Positions 1 through 11,275 of a stretch of 64,000 nt of DNA are shown here, piece after piece. The notes below the pieces were generated by a model. It worked only from the letters and a program-made list of their open reading frames with translations. It did not search any database and was not told where the DNA came from. Numbering within the stretch: position 1 is the first letter of the stretch; every line of letters begins with the position of its first letter. The position numbers and the translations under genes were made by a program. The DNA comes from Bradyrhizobium ottawaense (GTDB lineage: Bacteria > Pseudomonadota > Alphaproteobacteria > Rhizobiales > Xanthobacteraceae): contig NZ_CP029425.2 of NCBI RefSeq assembly GCF_002278135.3, forward strand, positions 1 to 64,000. Direction: 5' to 3'.

Positions 1-1410
1 ATGACAATGGAACAGGATCGCTGGTCACGCGTGAAGGGTCGGCTGCGCTCGACCGTCGGCGAAGACGTTTACACGAGCTGGTTTGCGCGCATGGATCTGG
101 AAGGCGTGCAGGACGAGAGCGTGCGCCTCTCGGTGCCGACCCGGTTCCTGAAGAGCTGGATTCAGGCTCATTATGCCGAGCGCGTGTTGTCGTGCTGGCA
201 GGCCGAGATGCCCGAAGTGCATCGCATCGACCTCACGGTGCGTTCGGCCGTGCGCCCGGTGATACAGCCGAAGGAAGCCCCCGCGCCGGTCGAGACGCGA
301 CGCACGCCCACACCGGAGCTGCGCTCGACCGCGACCGCGCCGGTGTCGGCCAATCACGATGCGCTCGGCGGCTCGCCGCTCGATCCGCGCCTGACTTTCG
401 CGAGCTTCGTCGTCGGCCGTTCCAACACGCTGGCGCATGCAGCCGCGCGTCAGGTCGCCGAAGGTCGCCGCGGCGACCCCGTGATGTTCAACCCGCTCTA
501 CATCCATGCCGGCGTCGGCCTCGGCAAGACGCATCTGCTCCAAGCGGTGACCTGGGCCGGCAATTCCGGTAACGAGCGCAAGGTGCTGTACCTGACGGCA
601 GAGAAATTCATGTACGGCTTCGTCGCCGCGCTGAAGACGCAGACGGCGCTGGCCTTCAAGGAAGCGCTACGCGGCATCGACGTGCTGGTGATCGACGATC
701 TGCAGTTCCTGCAGGGCAAGTCGACCCAGGCCGAGTTCTGTCACACGCTGAACGCGCTGATCGATGCCGGCCGCCAGGTCGTGATCGCCGCCGACCGGCC
801 GCCGTCCGATCTCGAAAGCCTCGATGACCGCGTCCGCTCGCGGCTCGCCGGCGGCCTCGTGGTCGAGATGGGCTCGCTCGGCGAAGAGCTGCGTCACGGC
901 ATCCTCAAGTCGCGCGTCGCCGCGGCCCGCGCCCATCATGCGACCTTCGAGGTACCGGAGGAGGTGCTGCATTATCTGGCGCGCACCATCACCCATAACG
1001 GCCGCGACCTCGAAGGCGCGATCAACCGCCTGCTGGCGCACTCGAAGCTCAACAACCGGCCGGTGACGCTGGAGATGGCGGAGCACGAGGTGCGCGACCT
1101 GGTCCGGCCGCAGGAGCCCAAGCGGATCAAGATCGAGGACATCCAGCGCGTGGTGGCGCGGCAGTATAATGTCAGCCGCTCCGACCTGCTCTCCTCGCGC
1201 CGCACCGCCAACGTGGTGCGCCCGCGCCAGGTGGCGATGTATCTCGCCAAGACGCTGACCCTGCGCTCACTCCCCGAGATCGGCCGCCGCTTCGGCGGGC
1301 GCGACCACACCACGGTGCTGCACGCCGTGCGCAAGATCGAGGCCCTGGTCTCCAAGGACACCGCGCTGTCCGAGGAAGTGGAGTCGCTGAAGCGCCAGCT
1401 TCAGGAATAA
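1..1410 (+). CDS. dnaA: Chromosomal replication initiator DnaA
   Basis: DnaA binds DnaA boxes at the origin, forms an ATP-dependent filament and melts the DNA so the replisome can load. The 469-residue protein has the family architecture: an N-terminal oligomerisation domain (about 1-85), a proline-rich variable linker (about 86-130), an AAA+ ATPase with Walker A GVGLGKTH at 171-178 and Walker [10 protein letters not shown] at about 228-236, and a C-terminal DNA-binding domain with the signature [11 protein letters not shown] near 433. The start is the first base of the window, so its promoter and RBS are not visible. A strong terminator follows, so it is probably not co-transcribed with dnaN. 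Confidence 0.98.
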   Translation: MTMEQDRWSRVKGRLRSTVGEDVYTSWFARMDLEGVQDESVRLSVPTRFLKSWIQAHYAERVLSCWQAEMPEVHRIDLTVRSAVRPVIQPKEAPAPVETRRTPTPELRSTATAPVSANHDALGGSPLDPRLTFASFVVGRSNTLAHAAARQVAEGRRGDPVMFNPLYIHAGVGLGKTHLLQAVTWAGNSGNERKVLYLTAEKFMYGFVAALKTQTALAFKEALRGIDVLVIDDLQFLQGKSTQAEFCHTLNALIDAGRQVVIAADRPPSDLESLDDRVRSRLAGGLVVEMGSLGEELRHGILKSRVAAARAHHATFEVPEEVLHYLARTITHNGRDLEGAINRLLAHSKLNNRPVTLEMAEHEVRDLVRPQEPKRIKIEDIQRVVARQYNVSRSDLLSSRRTANVVRPRQVAMYLAKTLTLRSLPEIGRRFGGRDHTTVLHAVRKIEALVSKDTALSEEVESLKRQLQE

Positions 1411-1436
1411 ACGCCTAAGGCACTCCTGCCATTCTC

Positions 1437-1469
1437 CCGCCGCCCCGGCCATGCCTGGGCGGCGGTTTT
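1437..1469 (+). terminator. Rho-independent terminator after dnaA
   Basis: A perfect 9-base-pair stem CCGCCGCCC/GGGCGGCGG (1437-1445 with 1457-1465) encloses an 11-base loop and is followed at once by TTTT. It lies 27 bases after the dnaA stop codon. Confidence 0.85.
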
Positions 1470-1504
1470 CATTTGGGCGGTAAATCGTGGGAATCGTGCG
1501 GAAC

Positions 1505-1534
1505 TGGCCCCCGATCCCTTGAATCCGGGGGCCA
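1505..1534. repeat. Second hairpin in the dnaA-dnaN gap
   Basis: TGGCCCCC (1505-1512) and GGGGGCCA (1527-1534) form a perfect 8-base-pair inverted repeat with a 14-base loop. There is no T-run. It may be part of the dnaN leader or a protein site; its function is not evident. I saw no DnaA box (TTATCCACA-like) in this gap. Confidence 0.5.
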
Positions 1535-1670
1535 TCCGAGCCACCTTGCGCGACCCTGGCGGCTTTGGTCATATCGGTTGGATGGCCCTGACCTGCCGGG
1601 GTCATCGGTGCCGCGGCGGGGCTTTTCGACCGCCCGGCGTCTTCATTTTGGGGATCGGGCGAGTAGTGCA

Positions 1671-2789
1671 ATGAAGGTTACGGTCGAACGCGCGCAACTC
1701 CTGAAGTCACTGGGCCACGTCCACCGCGTGGTCGAGCGCCGCAACACGATTCCGATCCTCGGCAACGTGCTGGTCCGGGCCGAAAACGCCAAATTGTCGC
1801 TGAAGGCGACCGACCTCGATCTCGAGGTGACGGAGACGCTGCCGGCGGAAACCGCGACCGCGGGCTCCACCACCGTGCCAGCGCACATGTTCTACGACAT
1901 CGTGCGCAAGCTGCCCGACGGCTCGCAGATCGTGCTGGAAGCCGACGGCGACCGCGCGGTGCTGGCGATCCGCGCCGGCCGCTCGCGCTTCACGCTGCAG
2001 ACCCTGCCGGAGAATGATTTCCCGGATCTGGCCGCCGGCGACATGTCGCACTCCTTCTCGCTCGCCGCCAAGGACGTCAAGCGGCTGATCGACCGCACCC
2101 AGTTCGCGATCTCCACCGAGGAGACCCGCTATTATCTCAACGGCATCTACCTGCACGCCGCCGGCACGCCCAAGGCCGCTACCTTACGCGGCGTCGCCAC
2201 CGATGGCCACCGCCTCGCCCAGCTCGATTTGGTGCAGCCGAAGGGCGCCGAGGGCATGCCCGGCGTGATCGTGCCGCGCAAGACCGTCGGCGAGGTGCAG
2301 CGCCTGATCGAGGATACCGACGCCGAGATGACGATCGAGCTGTCGCAGGCAAAAATCCGCTTTACGATCGGGAACGTCGTGCTGACCTCGAAACTGATCG
2401 ACGGCACCTTCCCCGACTACGGCCGCGTCATCCCGCAGGGCAACGACAAAGAGCTCGTCGTCGACAAGAAGGACTTTGAGAACGCGGTCGACCGCGTCTC
2501 GACGATCTCCAGCGAGCGCGGCCGGGCGGTGAAGCTGTCGCTGTCGCCGGGCAAGCTGGTGCTGTCGGTGACCAATCCGGATTCCGGCAGCGCGACCGAA
2601 GAGCTCGAGGTCGAATACGCCTCCGACGCCCTCGATATCGGCTTCAACTCCCGCTATTTGCTCGACATCGCAGCCCAGATCGAAGGCGACGTCGCAACGC
2701 TCAGGCTTGCCGATCCGGGCTCGCCCACCCTGGTCCAAGACCGCGACGACAAAAGCGCATTGTACGTGCTGATGCCGATGCGGGTGTGA
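1671..2789 (+). CDS. dnaN: DNA polymerase III beta subunit (sliding clamp)
   Basis: DnaN forms the ring-shaped dimer that tethers polymerase III and many repair proteins to DNA. The protein starts MKVTVERAQLLKSLGHVHRVV and ends in the conserved YVLMPMRV tail, typical of beta clamps. The reading frame stays open upstream to 1473, but ATG 1671 gives 372 residues, the normal clamp size, and matches the conserved N terminus. It follows dnaA as in most bacteria; a terminator and a second hairpin in the gap suggest its own promoter. The usual dnaN-recF adjacency is interrupted here by a repeat-flanked DUF559 gene. Confidence 0.97.
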   Translation: MKVTVERAQLLKSLGHVHRVVERRNTIPILGNVLVRAENAKLSLKATDLDLEVTETLPAETATAGSTTVPAHMFYDIVRKLPDGSQIVLEADGDRAVLAIRAGRSRFTLQTLPENDFPDLAAGDMSHSFSLAAKDVKRLIDRTQFAISTEETRYYLNGIYLHAAGTPKAATLRGVATDGHRLAQLDLVQPKGAEGMPGVIVPRKTVGEVQRLIEDTDAEMTIELSQAKIRFTIGNVVLTSKLIDGTFPDYGRVIPQGNDKELVVDKKDFENAVDRVSTISSERGRAVKLSLSPGKLVLSVTNPDSGSATEELEVEYASDALDIGFNSRYLLDIAAQIEGDVATLRLADPGSPTLVQDRDDKSALYVLMPMRV

Positions 2790-2831
2790 GGGACGTGCTC
2801 CTCCTCTCGGGATACCTTGTACGCGGAGACA

Positions 2832-2998
2832 ACCCCTCGCCCGGATTCGCTGCGCGAAGCCACCCTCTCCCACAAGGGGAGAGGGTGAAGCTACAGCCTT
2901 CCCTGTCGCCACAAGCGCGACGCACATTGTTGTGCCCTCTCCCCTTGTGGGAGAGGGCATCTCCGCTGGCGGATACACACTCAGTCGGGTGAGGGGTT
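2832..2998. repeat. Family A palindromic repeat, two inverted copies
   Basis: Two copies of one unit face away from a shared centre. Each has a head (CCCCTCGCCCG at 2833-2843; CGGGTGAGGGG at 2986-2996), a weaker hairpin, and a strong hairpin CCCTCTCCC...GGGAGAGGG. The strong hairpins at 2863-2885 and 2935-2957 are exact reverse complements over 23 bases. The right-hand head ends four bases before the GTG start of the DUF559 gene. A third copy lies just after that gene and the family recurs near 35.6 kb. Confidence 0.85.
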
Positions 2999-2999
2999 C

Positions 3000-3365
3000 G
3001 TGCCGCAGGAGCCATCCCATCGGCCAGTCGCCAAGCGTCTCCGCCAATTCGCGAAGAACATGCGGCACGAACCAACCGATGCTGAAACCGCAATGTGGCG
3101 CTTGCTGAGGGATCGTCGGCTCTCCACTTTCAAGTTTCGCCGACAGGTACCGTTCAAAAACTACATTCTCGATTTCGTCTGCTTCGAGAAGCGCCTCGTG
3201 ATCGAGATCGACGGAAGCCAACACTCGGAATCGCAGCGAGACGCGACGCGTGAGGCGACGCTTGCTGCCGAAGGGTTTTGGACATTGCGCTACTGGAACA
3301 ACGACGTGCTACAGCAGCCCGCTTCTGTATTGGAGGATATCCTTGCAAAGCTTGCCGGGCGGTAA
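3000..3365 (+). CDS. DUF559 protein, Vsr/PD-(D/E)XK endonuclease-like
   Basis: This 121-residue protein matches the DUF559 pattern: RLRQFAKNMRHEPTDAE, then LLRDRRL..FKFRRQ, YILDFVCFEKRLVIEIDGSQH, and WTLRYWNNDVL. DUF559 is related to very-short-patch-repair and PD-(D/E)XK nucleases; the likely catalytic acids are Asp58, Glu69 and Asp71. The GTG start at 3000 is chosen because the N-terminal helix is conserved in the family; ATG 3060 would cut it. The biological role of DUF559 is not known to me. The gene sits between dnaN and recF and is flanked on both sides by inverted family A repeats, suggesting transfer as a unit. Confidence 0.85.
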   Translation: MPQEPSHRPVAKRLRQFAKNMRHEPTDAETAMWRLLRDRRLSTFKFRRQVPFKNYILDFVCFEKRLVIEIDGSQHSESQRDATREATLAAEGFWTLRYWNNDVLQQPASVLEDILAKLAGR

Positions 3366-3368
3366 GAT

Positions 3369-3424
3369 ACCCCTCACCCGTCGCCTCACTGCGTGAGGCG
3401 CCACCCTCTCCCACAAGGGGGGGA
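3369..3424. repeat. Family A palindromic repeat, third copy
   Basis: The head CCCCTCACCCG at 3370-3380 is the exact reverse complement of the head at 2986-2996 on the other side of the DUF559 gene. It is followed by hairpin 1 (CGCCTCAC/GTGAGGCG, 3382-3389 with 3393-3400) and by hairpin 2, whose left arm ACCCTCTCCCACAAGGGG (3403-3420) is intact but whose right arm has decayed to a G-run. Confidence 0.8.
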
Positions 3425-3449
3425 AGAATCGCGCCAGAACGAATAACTG

Positions 3450-4586
3450 ATGACCCCCTCCCGCATTCATCGCCTGACGCTGACGCATTTTCGCAATTAT
3501 CGGGCGGCGGGGCTCGAGACGGCGGCTGACATGGTGGCGCTGGTCGGGCCGAACGGGGCGGGCAAGACCAATTGCATCGAGGCGATCTCGTTTCTGTCGC
3601 CGGGCCGGGGCTTGCGGCGGGCGACGCTGGAAGACGTCGCCGACAACCAGGGCGACGGATCCTGGGCCGTCTCCGCGCAGGTCGAGGGCGCGCTGGGGCT
3701 GGCCACGCTCGGCACTGGCATTGATGCACCGCGCTCTGACGCCGCCGTAAGCCGGCGCTGCCGCATCGACCGCGAGCCGGTGGGGTCCGCGACGGCCTTC
3801 GGCGACCATATCCGCATGGTGTGGCTGACGCCGGCCATGGACGGGCTGTTCATGGGCGCAGGCTCGGAACGGCGGCGCTTCTTCGACCGCCTGGTGCTGG
3901 CGATCGACAACGAGCATTCCAGCCGCATCAACGCGCTGGAACGGTCGCTGCGCTCGCGCAACCGCCTGCTCGAAACTCGCAATTACGACGACCATTGGTG
4001 CGACGCGATCGAGCGCGAAACCGCGGAGCTTGCGGTCGCGGTCGCGGCAACGCGCGGCCAGACCGCGGCAAGGCTCACCGGCATGCTGAATGCACGCGCG
4101 CAGGCCTCCGCCTTTCCCTCGGCGCAGATCGCGCTCGACGGCTGGATGGAGAACGCGCTGCTGACCGAGACGGCGACGTCGGTCGAGGACCGCTACCGCC
4201 AGATCCTGCGCGACAACCGGCCGCGCGATGCCATCGCCGGCCGCACCACCGACGGCCCGCATCTCACCGATCTGCAGGTGATCTATGCGCCGAAAAGCAT
4301 GCCCGCGCGTGATGCGTCCACGGGCGAGCAGAAGGCGCTGCTGATCGGCCTCGTGCTCGCGCATGCGAGTCTGGTCGCCGAGATGACCGGCATCGTGCCG
4401 CTGCTGCTGCTCGATGAGGTCGTCGCCCATCTCGATCCGAACCGCCGCGCCGCGCTGTTCGACGAGCTGCGCAAACTCGGCGCGCAGGTGTGGCTGACCG
4501 GCGCGGATCCGGCCGCCTTCGCCGAGATCGGCGCTGGAGGCGAAGTCTTCGACGTCGAGAGCGGACAGGTCTCGTCGCGACGCTAG
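3450..4586 (+). CDS. recF: DNA replication/repair protein RecF
   Basis: RecF is an SMC-like ATPase that, with RecO and RecR, helps load RecA at single-strand gaps and stalled forks. The 378-residue protein has Walker A GPNGAGKT at 33-40, an ABC signature region DASTGEQKALLIGLVLAH in the C-terminal half, and Walker B LLLLDEVVAHLD. It begins RIHRLTLTHFRNY, the usual RecF start. It lies downstream of dnaN, separated by the repeat-bracketed DUF559 unit, so it is unlikely to be translationally coupled to dnaN. No strong Shine-Dalgarno precedes the ATG. Confidence 0.97.
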   Translation: MTPSRIHRLTLTHFRNYRAAGLETAADMVALVGPNGAGKTNCIEAISFLSPGRGLRRATLEDVADNQGDGSWAVSAQVEGALGLATLGTGIDAPRSDAAVSRRCRIDREPVGSATAFGDHIRMVWLTPAMDGLFMGAGSERRRFFDRLVLAIDNEHSSRINALERSLRSRNRLLETRNYDDHWCDAIERETAELAVAVAATRGQTAARLTGMLNARAQASAFPSAQIALDGWMENALLTETATSVEDRYRQILRDNRPRDAIAGRTTDGPHLTDLQVIYAPKSMPARDASTGEQKALLIGLVLAHASLVAEMTGIVPLLLLDEVVAHLDPNRRAALFDELRKLGAQVWLTGADPAAFAEIGAGGEVFDVESGQVSSRR

Positions 4587-4705
4587 GCCTCCGGGTTGAA
4601 CCCGCTCTGTTCCATCAGCGACTAGCTGTCTGAAGCGGCGCCGACGGTGCCGCCGTTGTGCAATCGCGCGGTATTTCCCACACGCGCGATGCTTGGAGCG
4701 TAGGC

Positions 4706-5449
4706 ATGACGACGGTAAGGCACGGGGCAAGAGCTCCTGCGCGATGGCAACTTCTTGCGTGCGGCCTCGCTCTGTTCGCGAGCTGCCTGCTCGCCGCAAG
4801 CGCCGGCGCCTGGGTATCGAATTTGTCGCCACTGTTCTCAGTCGCGCTCGCGCCGGATCCCGATGCGCGGCTGCCCGCGCCGACCCGCTACCTCTATCGA
4901 GGCACCCACACCACGGTGATGCCCGGCGTCGAAGCCCCGCTCCGCACCAGGCTCGAAACCACCGTGCCCGCAGAGCTCGGCGACGTCCTCAGCTTCTATC
5001 GCACGGAGCTCGGAAAGCTTGGCTGGCAGGAACAGCCTGATGGCGCGGTGATCGCAACCGATCACGCCCAGCTCGCTTTCGCCTCCCCGCTGGGGCCGGC
5101 CGCACTCCAGCTCGCCCGCAAGGACAGCAGCACCTCGATCCATCTCGTGCAGAAGAACGCCGATGCGGCGATTCGGGCCAATATCATGCCCGAACCCGGC
5201 CAGGCCAAGCTGGTGTTCAGCAATATCAGCGGGAGGGACGCGGCGCTCACGATCAACGCACGAACCGTCAAACGCGCCGCCGGCGCCAATGCCGTGTCGC
5301 TGGATCTGGCGCCCGGCAAGTATTCCTACGAACTGACCGTACCGGACCATTCAGCCACCACGAACGTCCTCACCCTTACCGCCGGCGATACCTGGGAGCT
5401 CACGATCGGGCGCGACGGCGACGCCTGGCCGCCGCTCCAGCTGTATTGA
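4706..5449 (+). CDS. Membrane-anchored paralogue 1 of the recF-gyrB cluster
   Basis: No named family was recognised. ATG 4706 gives 247 residues, chosen over the upstream extension to 4658 because the third paralogue starts the same way (MTT...RxPARW). Residues about 13-36 form a hydrophobic segment (signal anchor or signal peptide), so the rest is probably periplasmic. One copy of the module LGDVLSFYRTELGKLGWQE is followed by a region with GQAKLVFSNI, LTIN, LDLAPGKYSYELTVP and LTLTAGDTWEL, which looks like a small beta-sandwich. The next two genes share this whole region, so the three arose by duplication. Confidence 0.75.
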   Translation: MTTVRHGARAPARWQLLACGLALFASCLLAASAGAWVSNLSPLFSVALAPDPDARLPAPTRYLYRGTHTTVMPGVEAPLRTRLETTVPAELGDVLSFYRTELGKLGWQEQPDGAVIATDHAQLAFASPLGPAALQLARKDSSTSIHLVQKNADAAIRANIMPEPGQAKLVFSNISGRDAALTINARTVKRAAGANAVSLDLAPGKYSYELTVPDHSATTNVLTLTAGDTWELTIGRDGDAWPPLQLY

Positions 5450-5606
5450 GCCATGCCTGCCTGATCAGGCCCGTGACGCCGCTCGTACGCCGTCCGTTGA
5501 ACCTCTCCGGTTCCCATCGCGACTTCTCGTCTGAGGCCGCGCGCCGAGGTGTCGCAGTCTGCCCATGCGCAGGGCGACGGCCCGCGCAACACCCAGGAGT
5601 TTGACG

Positions 5607-7763
5607 ATGCCGATGATCCCGCTTGGGGCGCAAGTCCCGGCAAGATGGCTGCTGCTTGCCTGCGGCGTTCTCGCGATGGCGAGCACGTCGTATCCCGCGG
5701 ACGCGGCAGACGAAAGCTTCGTCGACGTCCATACGCTGCCGCGGCTGGACGGCGCGGTGGAGGATACTTCGCACCCCGACACCTATCGCGTCATCTACAC
5801 TGTGCCGACCGCGCTTGCCGCCACGTCGGACGCCACGAAGAAGCTGCTGAGGGCCGACGGCTGGGTGCCCTATGTGTATCCGCTGGACGAGAAGAGTGCC
5901 GCGCTGACCTTCAAGAAGGGTCGGCTGGGGCTGCGCGTCTCCTTCACACAGGCGCGCGGGCGCTCCGACCAATCCGCCGTGTTCTACACGCCGAACCGGA
6001 TCTATGCGAACGTGCCGTTCCCGGACGGCGCGACCGATCTCGCGTTCGACGAGACCCGACCCTATCTCGGCTGCATCGCGCCCGGCGCGTTCGATGCGAC
6101 CTCGGAGTTCTTTGCGAAGGAAATGGCGGCGATCGGCTGGCGCAAGCTCACGCCTGAAACGTCCTCGCGCTGGCCGAACGCCGATCTTGACGGGACCGTC
6201 CCGAACGGCGTGCGCGTCTTTTACGATCACCCCGATCGCGACGCGACGCACATCTACCAGAAGCCAGTGATGCTGACCCTGACACGACGCGACGACGGCC
6301 GCACCAATGTCGACATCCGGGTGGCGCCGTTCGCGCTGCCCCAGGAGCTCGAGGCCGACGATGACATGGCCGGCCTGCCGCGGCCGAAGCTGACCAAATC
6401 TGCAAGGGGTCTTGGCAGCGCGAGCTCCAACAAGCGCGAGATGTCGGCCGCCGCGATGGCCGAGCTGCCCGCCGTGCTCGCCTTCTATCACCGCGAGCTC
6501 GCCGCGCGCGGCTGGCGGGAAGACGGCAACGCGCCGCTCGCGCCCGGCGACGAGATCGCGATCAATGTCTCATCGGCGGAGGAAACCGGCGTGCTGCGGC
6601 TCGGCCGCAAATATGATTTCACGATGATCAGTCTGACCGCGCAGGTGAAGGACTCCGCACTTGCGGCCCGCGCCAAGGCGAAGAAGGAGGCGGACGCAAG
6701 GTTCCTCGGCGATGCTTTGGGGGCGGCTCAGCAGCTCATTGCCGCCGATGAGGCCAGGCGCAAGACGCAGGCGGCCGCCCTGTCGGATACGCCGCTGAAT
6801 GCGCTCGCCGACAGCAAGACGCCGGTGCCGCTGCCCGAGACCGCCGAGGGCGTGAAGTTCGAAGGCAATGACGGCCATCTCGAATTCTCCTCCACCTCGA
6901 GCGTCAAGGCGCTCACCGCGTTCTATCGCGCGTCACTCAAGCCCGCCGGCTGGAAAGAGCAACCCTCCGTCATCAACCAGCCCAACATGGCGATGATGGA
7001 ATTCTCCAAGAGCGGCAAGTCGATCTCTATGACCGTGATGCAGATGGGCCCGAAGGTGAATGTCCGCGCCGACGGATCGGGGCTGGTGATGGCCGCCGCG
7101 AAGCCGACGGCCGCCGCCGAAGTGCAGGCCAAATCCTCCGAGCCGCTCAAGCCCGACCCTGAATCCCAGCTCCCCGTGCCGACGCAGCGGTCGTCGACCT
7201 CGCTCGCCACCACCAAAATGCCGGGAAGCGAGATGCCGTTCCGCCGCGAGCTGGCAGCCAGCATCGCGGCCCCGCTCGGCGATGTCCTGGCCTTCTACCG
7301 GGCCGAGCTTTCCAAGCTCGGCTGGCAGGAAAAGGCCGACGGCGCGACCGTGTCCGCCGAACGCGCACAGATCGACTTCACCTCGCCGCAAGGCCCGGCC
7401 GTGCTCAAGCTCGGCCGCGCCAAAGGCGAGACCACGGTCAGCCTGGCGCAGAAGAATCCGGATGCCGCTGTGAAGGCCGACATCATGCCGAAGCCCGGCC
7501 AGGCCAGGCTGATGCTCGGCAATATCGGGACGAAGGAAGCCTCGCTGACAATCAACAAGCAGACGGTGAAGATCGCGGCCGGCGCCGGCGGTCCGCAATC
7601 GCCGAAAGGCCCGATGCTCGACCTGCTGCCGGGCACCTACCAGTACGCCCTGCGCATGCCCGGGCGCCCGGCCCACACCGAGACCCTCACCGTCGCCGCC
7701 GGCGACGCCTGGGGCCTCCTGGTGGGGCCGAGCGGCGACGTGCTGCCGCTGCAGATGTACTGA
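5607..7763 (+). CDS. Large modular secreted paralogue 2 of the recF-gyrB cluster
   Basis: The function is unknown. ATG 5607 has an AGGAG site 7 bases upstream and gives 718 residues with a signal peptide (PARWLLLACGVLAMASTSYPADA, cleaved near residue 33). The protein is built from repeated modules centred on a GW motif: ADGW (about 85), FFAKEMAAIGW (178), VLAFYHRELAARGW (303), LTAFYRASLKPAGW (449) and VLAFYRAELSKLGW (573). The last about 200 residues (521-718) match almost the full mature length of both neighbouring paralogues, ending in PGTYQYALRMPG and VAAGDAWGL. It probably acts in the periplasm; no catalytic motif was seen. Confidence 0.78.
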   Translation: MPMIPLGAQVPARWLLLACGVLAMASTSYPADAADESFVDVHTLPRLDGAVEDTSHPDTYRVIYTVPTALAATSDATKKLLRADGWVPYVYPLDEKSAALTFKKGRLGLRVSFTQARGRSDQSAVFYTPNRIYANVPFPDGATDLAFDETRPYLGCIAPGAFDATSEFFAKEMAAIGWRKLTPETSSRWPNADLDGTVPNGVRVFYDHPDRDATHIYQKPVMLTLTRRDDGRTNVDIRVAPFALPQELEADDDMAGLPRPKLTKSARGLGSASSNKREMSAAAMAELPAVLAFYHRELAARGWREDGNAPLAPGDEIAINVSSAEETGVLRLGRKYDFTMISLTAQVKDSALAARAKAKKEADARFLGDALGAAQQLIAADEARRKTQAAALSDTPLNALADSKTPVPLPETAEGVKFEGNDGHLEFSSTSSVKALTAFYRASLKPAGWKEQPSVINQPNMAMMEFSKSGKSISMTVMQMGPKVNVRADGSGLVMAAAKPTAAAEVQAKSSEPLKPDPESQLPVPTQRSSTSLATTKMPGSEMPFRRELAASIAAPLGDVLAFYRAELSKLGWQEKADGATVSAERAQIDFTSPQGPAVLKLGRAKGETTVSLAQKNPDAAVKADIMPKPGQARLMLGNIGTKEASLTINKQTVKIAAGAGGPQSPKGPMLDLLPGTYQYALRMPGRPAHTETLTVAAGDAWGLLVGPSGDVLPLQMY

Positions 7764-7793
7764 TCTACCGGGCCCCTGATGCCGGGAACGAAC

Positions 7794-8537
7794 ATGACGA
7801 CAATAAAGCCTGTGATGAGAGGTCCGGCACGCTGGTTGCTGCCGCTGTGCGGTCTCGCCCTCCTCGCGGGCGGCCTGATCGCCGCAAATGCCGGCGGATG
7901 GATACCGCATCTATCACCGCACACTTCGGCTGCACTCACGCCGGCGGATCCCGACGCCGACATGCCAGTGCCGAAGCAACACAGCTCCTCCAGCTCCAAC
8001 ACCACCCATGCGACCGGCATCGAAATCCCGCTGCGGGTCGGACTCGAAGCCCATGTGCAGGCCCCGCTCACTGCTGTGCTCGCCTTCTACCGCACGGAGC
8101 TCGCAAAGCGCGGCTGGGAGGAAAAGCCTGACGGCACTGTGGTTGCCGCCGATCACGCTAAGCTCGCCTTCGTCTCCCCGAAGGGCCCGGCAACATTGAA
8201 ACTTGGCCGTGCGAAGGACGAGACCATTGTCGAGCTGGTGCAGCGGAATACGGAGGCCGTGGCCAAGGCCAATTTCCTGCCGATGCCAGGACGAGCGCTG
8301 CTGATCTTCGGCTATCTTGCGCCCGGCGTGGCTTCGCTCGCGATCAACGATCAGACCATCAAGATCGCGGGCGGCGAAAATCACCCACAAACGCTGGATC
8401 TGCCGCCCGGCACGTATTCCTACCAGCTGGTCGTGTCGGGCCATACGTTGCGCACCGATACCATCACCGTGGCCGCAGGCGAGACCTGGTCCCTCCAGTT
8501 GGGTGACGACGACAGGAAGCCGGATCAGATCTACTGA
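7794..8537 (+). CDS. Membrane-anchored paralogue 3 of the recF-gyrB cluster
   Basis: This is a third copy of the same family, exactly 247 residues like paralogue 1. ATG 7794 is preferred to ATG 7779 because it aligns with paralogue 1 (MTTIKPVMRGPARW). A hydrophobic segment at about 13-34 is followed by a serine-rich stretch (HSSSSSNTT), one VLAFYRTELAKRGWEE module, and the same C-terminal region (LDLPPGTYSYQLVVSG, ITVAAGETWSL). It starts 30 bases after paralogue 2 ends, so the two are likely co-transcribed. The function is unknown. Confidence 0.77.
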   Translation: MTTIKPVMRGPARWLLPLCGLALLAGGLIAANAGGWIPHLSPHTSAALTPADPDADMPVPKQHSSSSSNTTHATGIEIPLRVGLEAHVQAPLTAVLAFYRTELAKRGWEEKPDGTVVAADHAKLAFVSPKGPATLKLGRAKDETIVELVQRNTEAVAKANFLPMPGRALLIFGYLAPGVASLAINDQTIKIAGGENHPQTLDLPPGTYSYQLVVSGHTLRTDTITVAAGETWSLQLGDDDRKPDQIY

Positions 8538-8544
8538 CCCCACA

Positions 8545-8582
8545 GACCTGTTCCCGGGCGCCACAGCACGTCGGAACAGGTC
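8545..8582. repeat. Perfect 10-bp inverted repeat upstream of gyrB
   Basis: GACCTGTTCC (8545-8554) and GGAACAGGTC (8573-8582) form a perfect stem with an 18-base loop, 7 bases after the third paralogue ends. There is no T-run. It could end that transcript or be a regulatory site for gyrB, which starts 238 bases downstream. The rest of the gap shows no gene. Confidence 0.55.
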
Positions 8583-8703
8583 GCTGCGACCCCGCAAAAT
8601 CCACGCCTTTGAAGGCTAAAAAGGGGGTCTCGAATCGGGCTTTTCGCGAGCCCCAGAATCGGCCTTCGAACACCTTGAAAACCGGCCCAAAAACCCCATT
8701 TAG

Positions 8704-11256
<2,553 letters not shown>

Positions 11257-11275
11257 GGGCTCGCTGCTTCCACAG

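Noticed and set aside
1..1670. Chromosomal origin next to dnaA
   Set aside because: No cluster of DnaA boxes or AT-rich unwinding region was seen in the dnaA-dnaN gap. The origin may lie upstream of dnaA, outside the window, or elsewhere.
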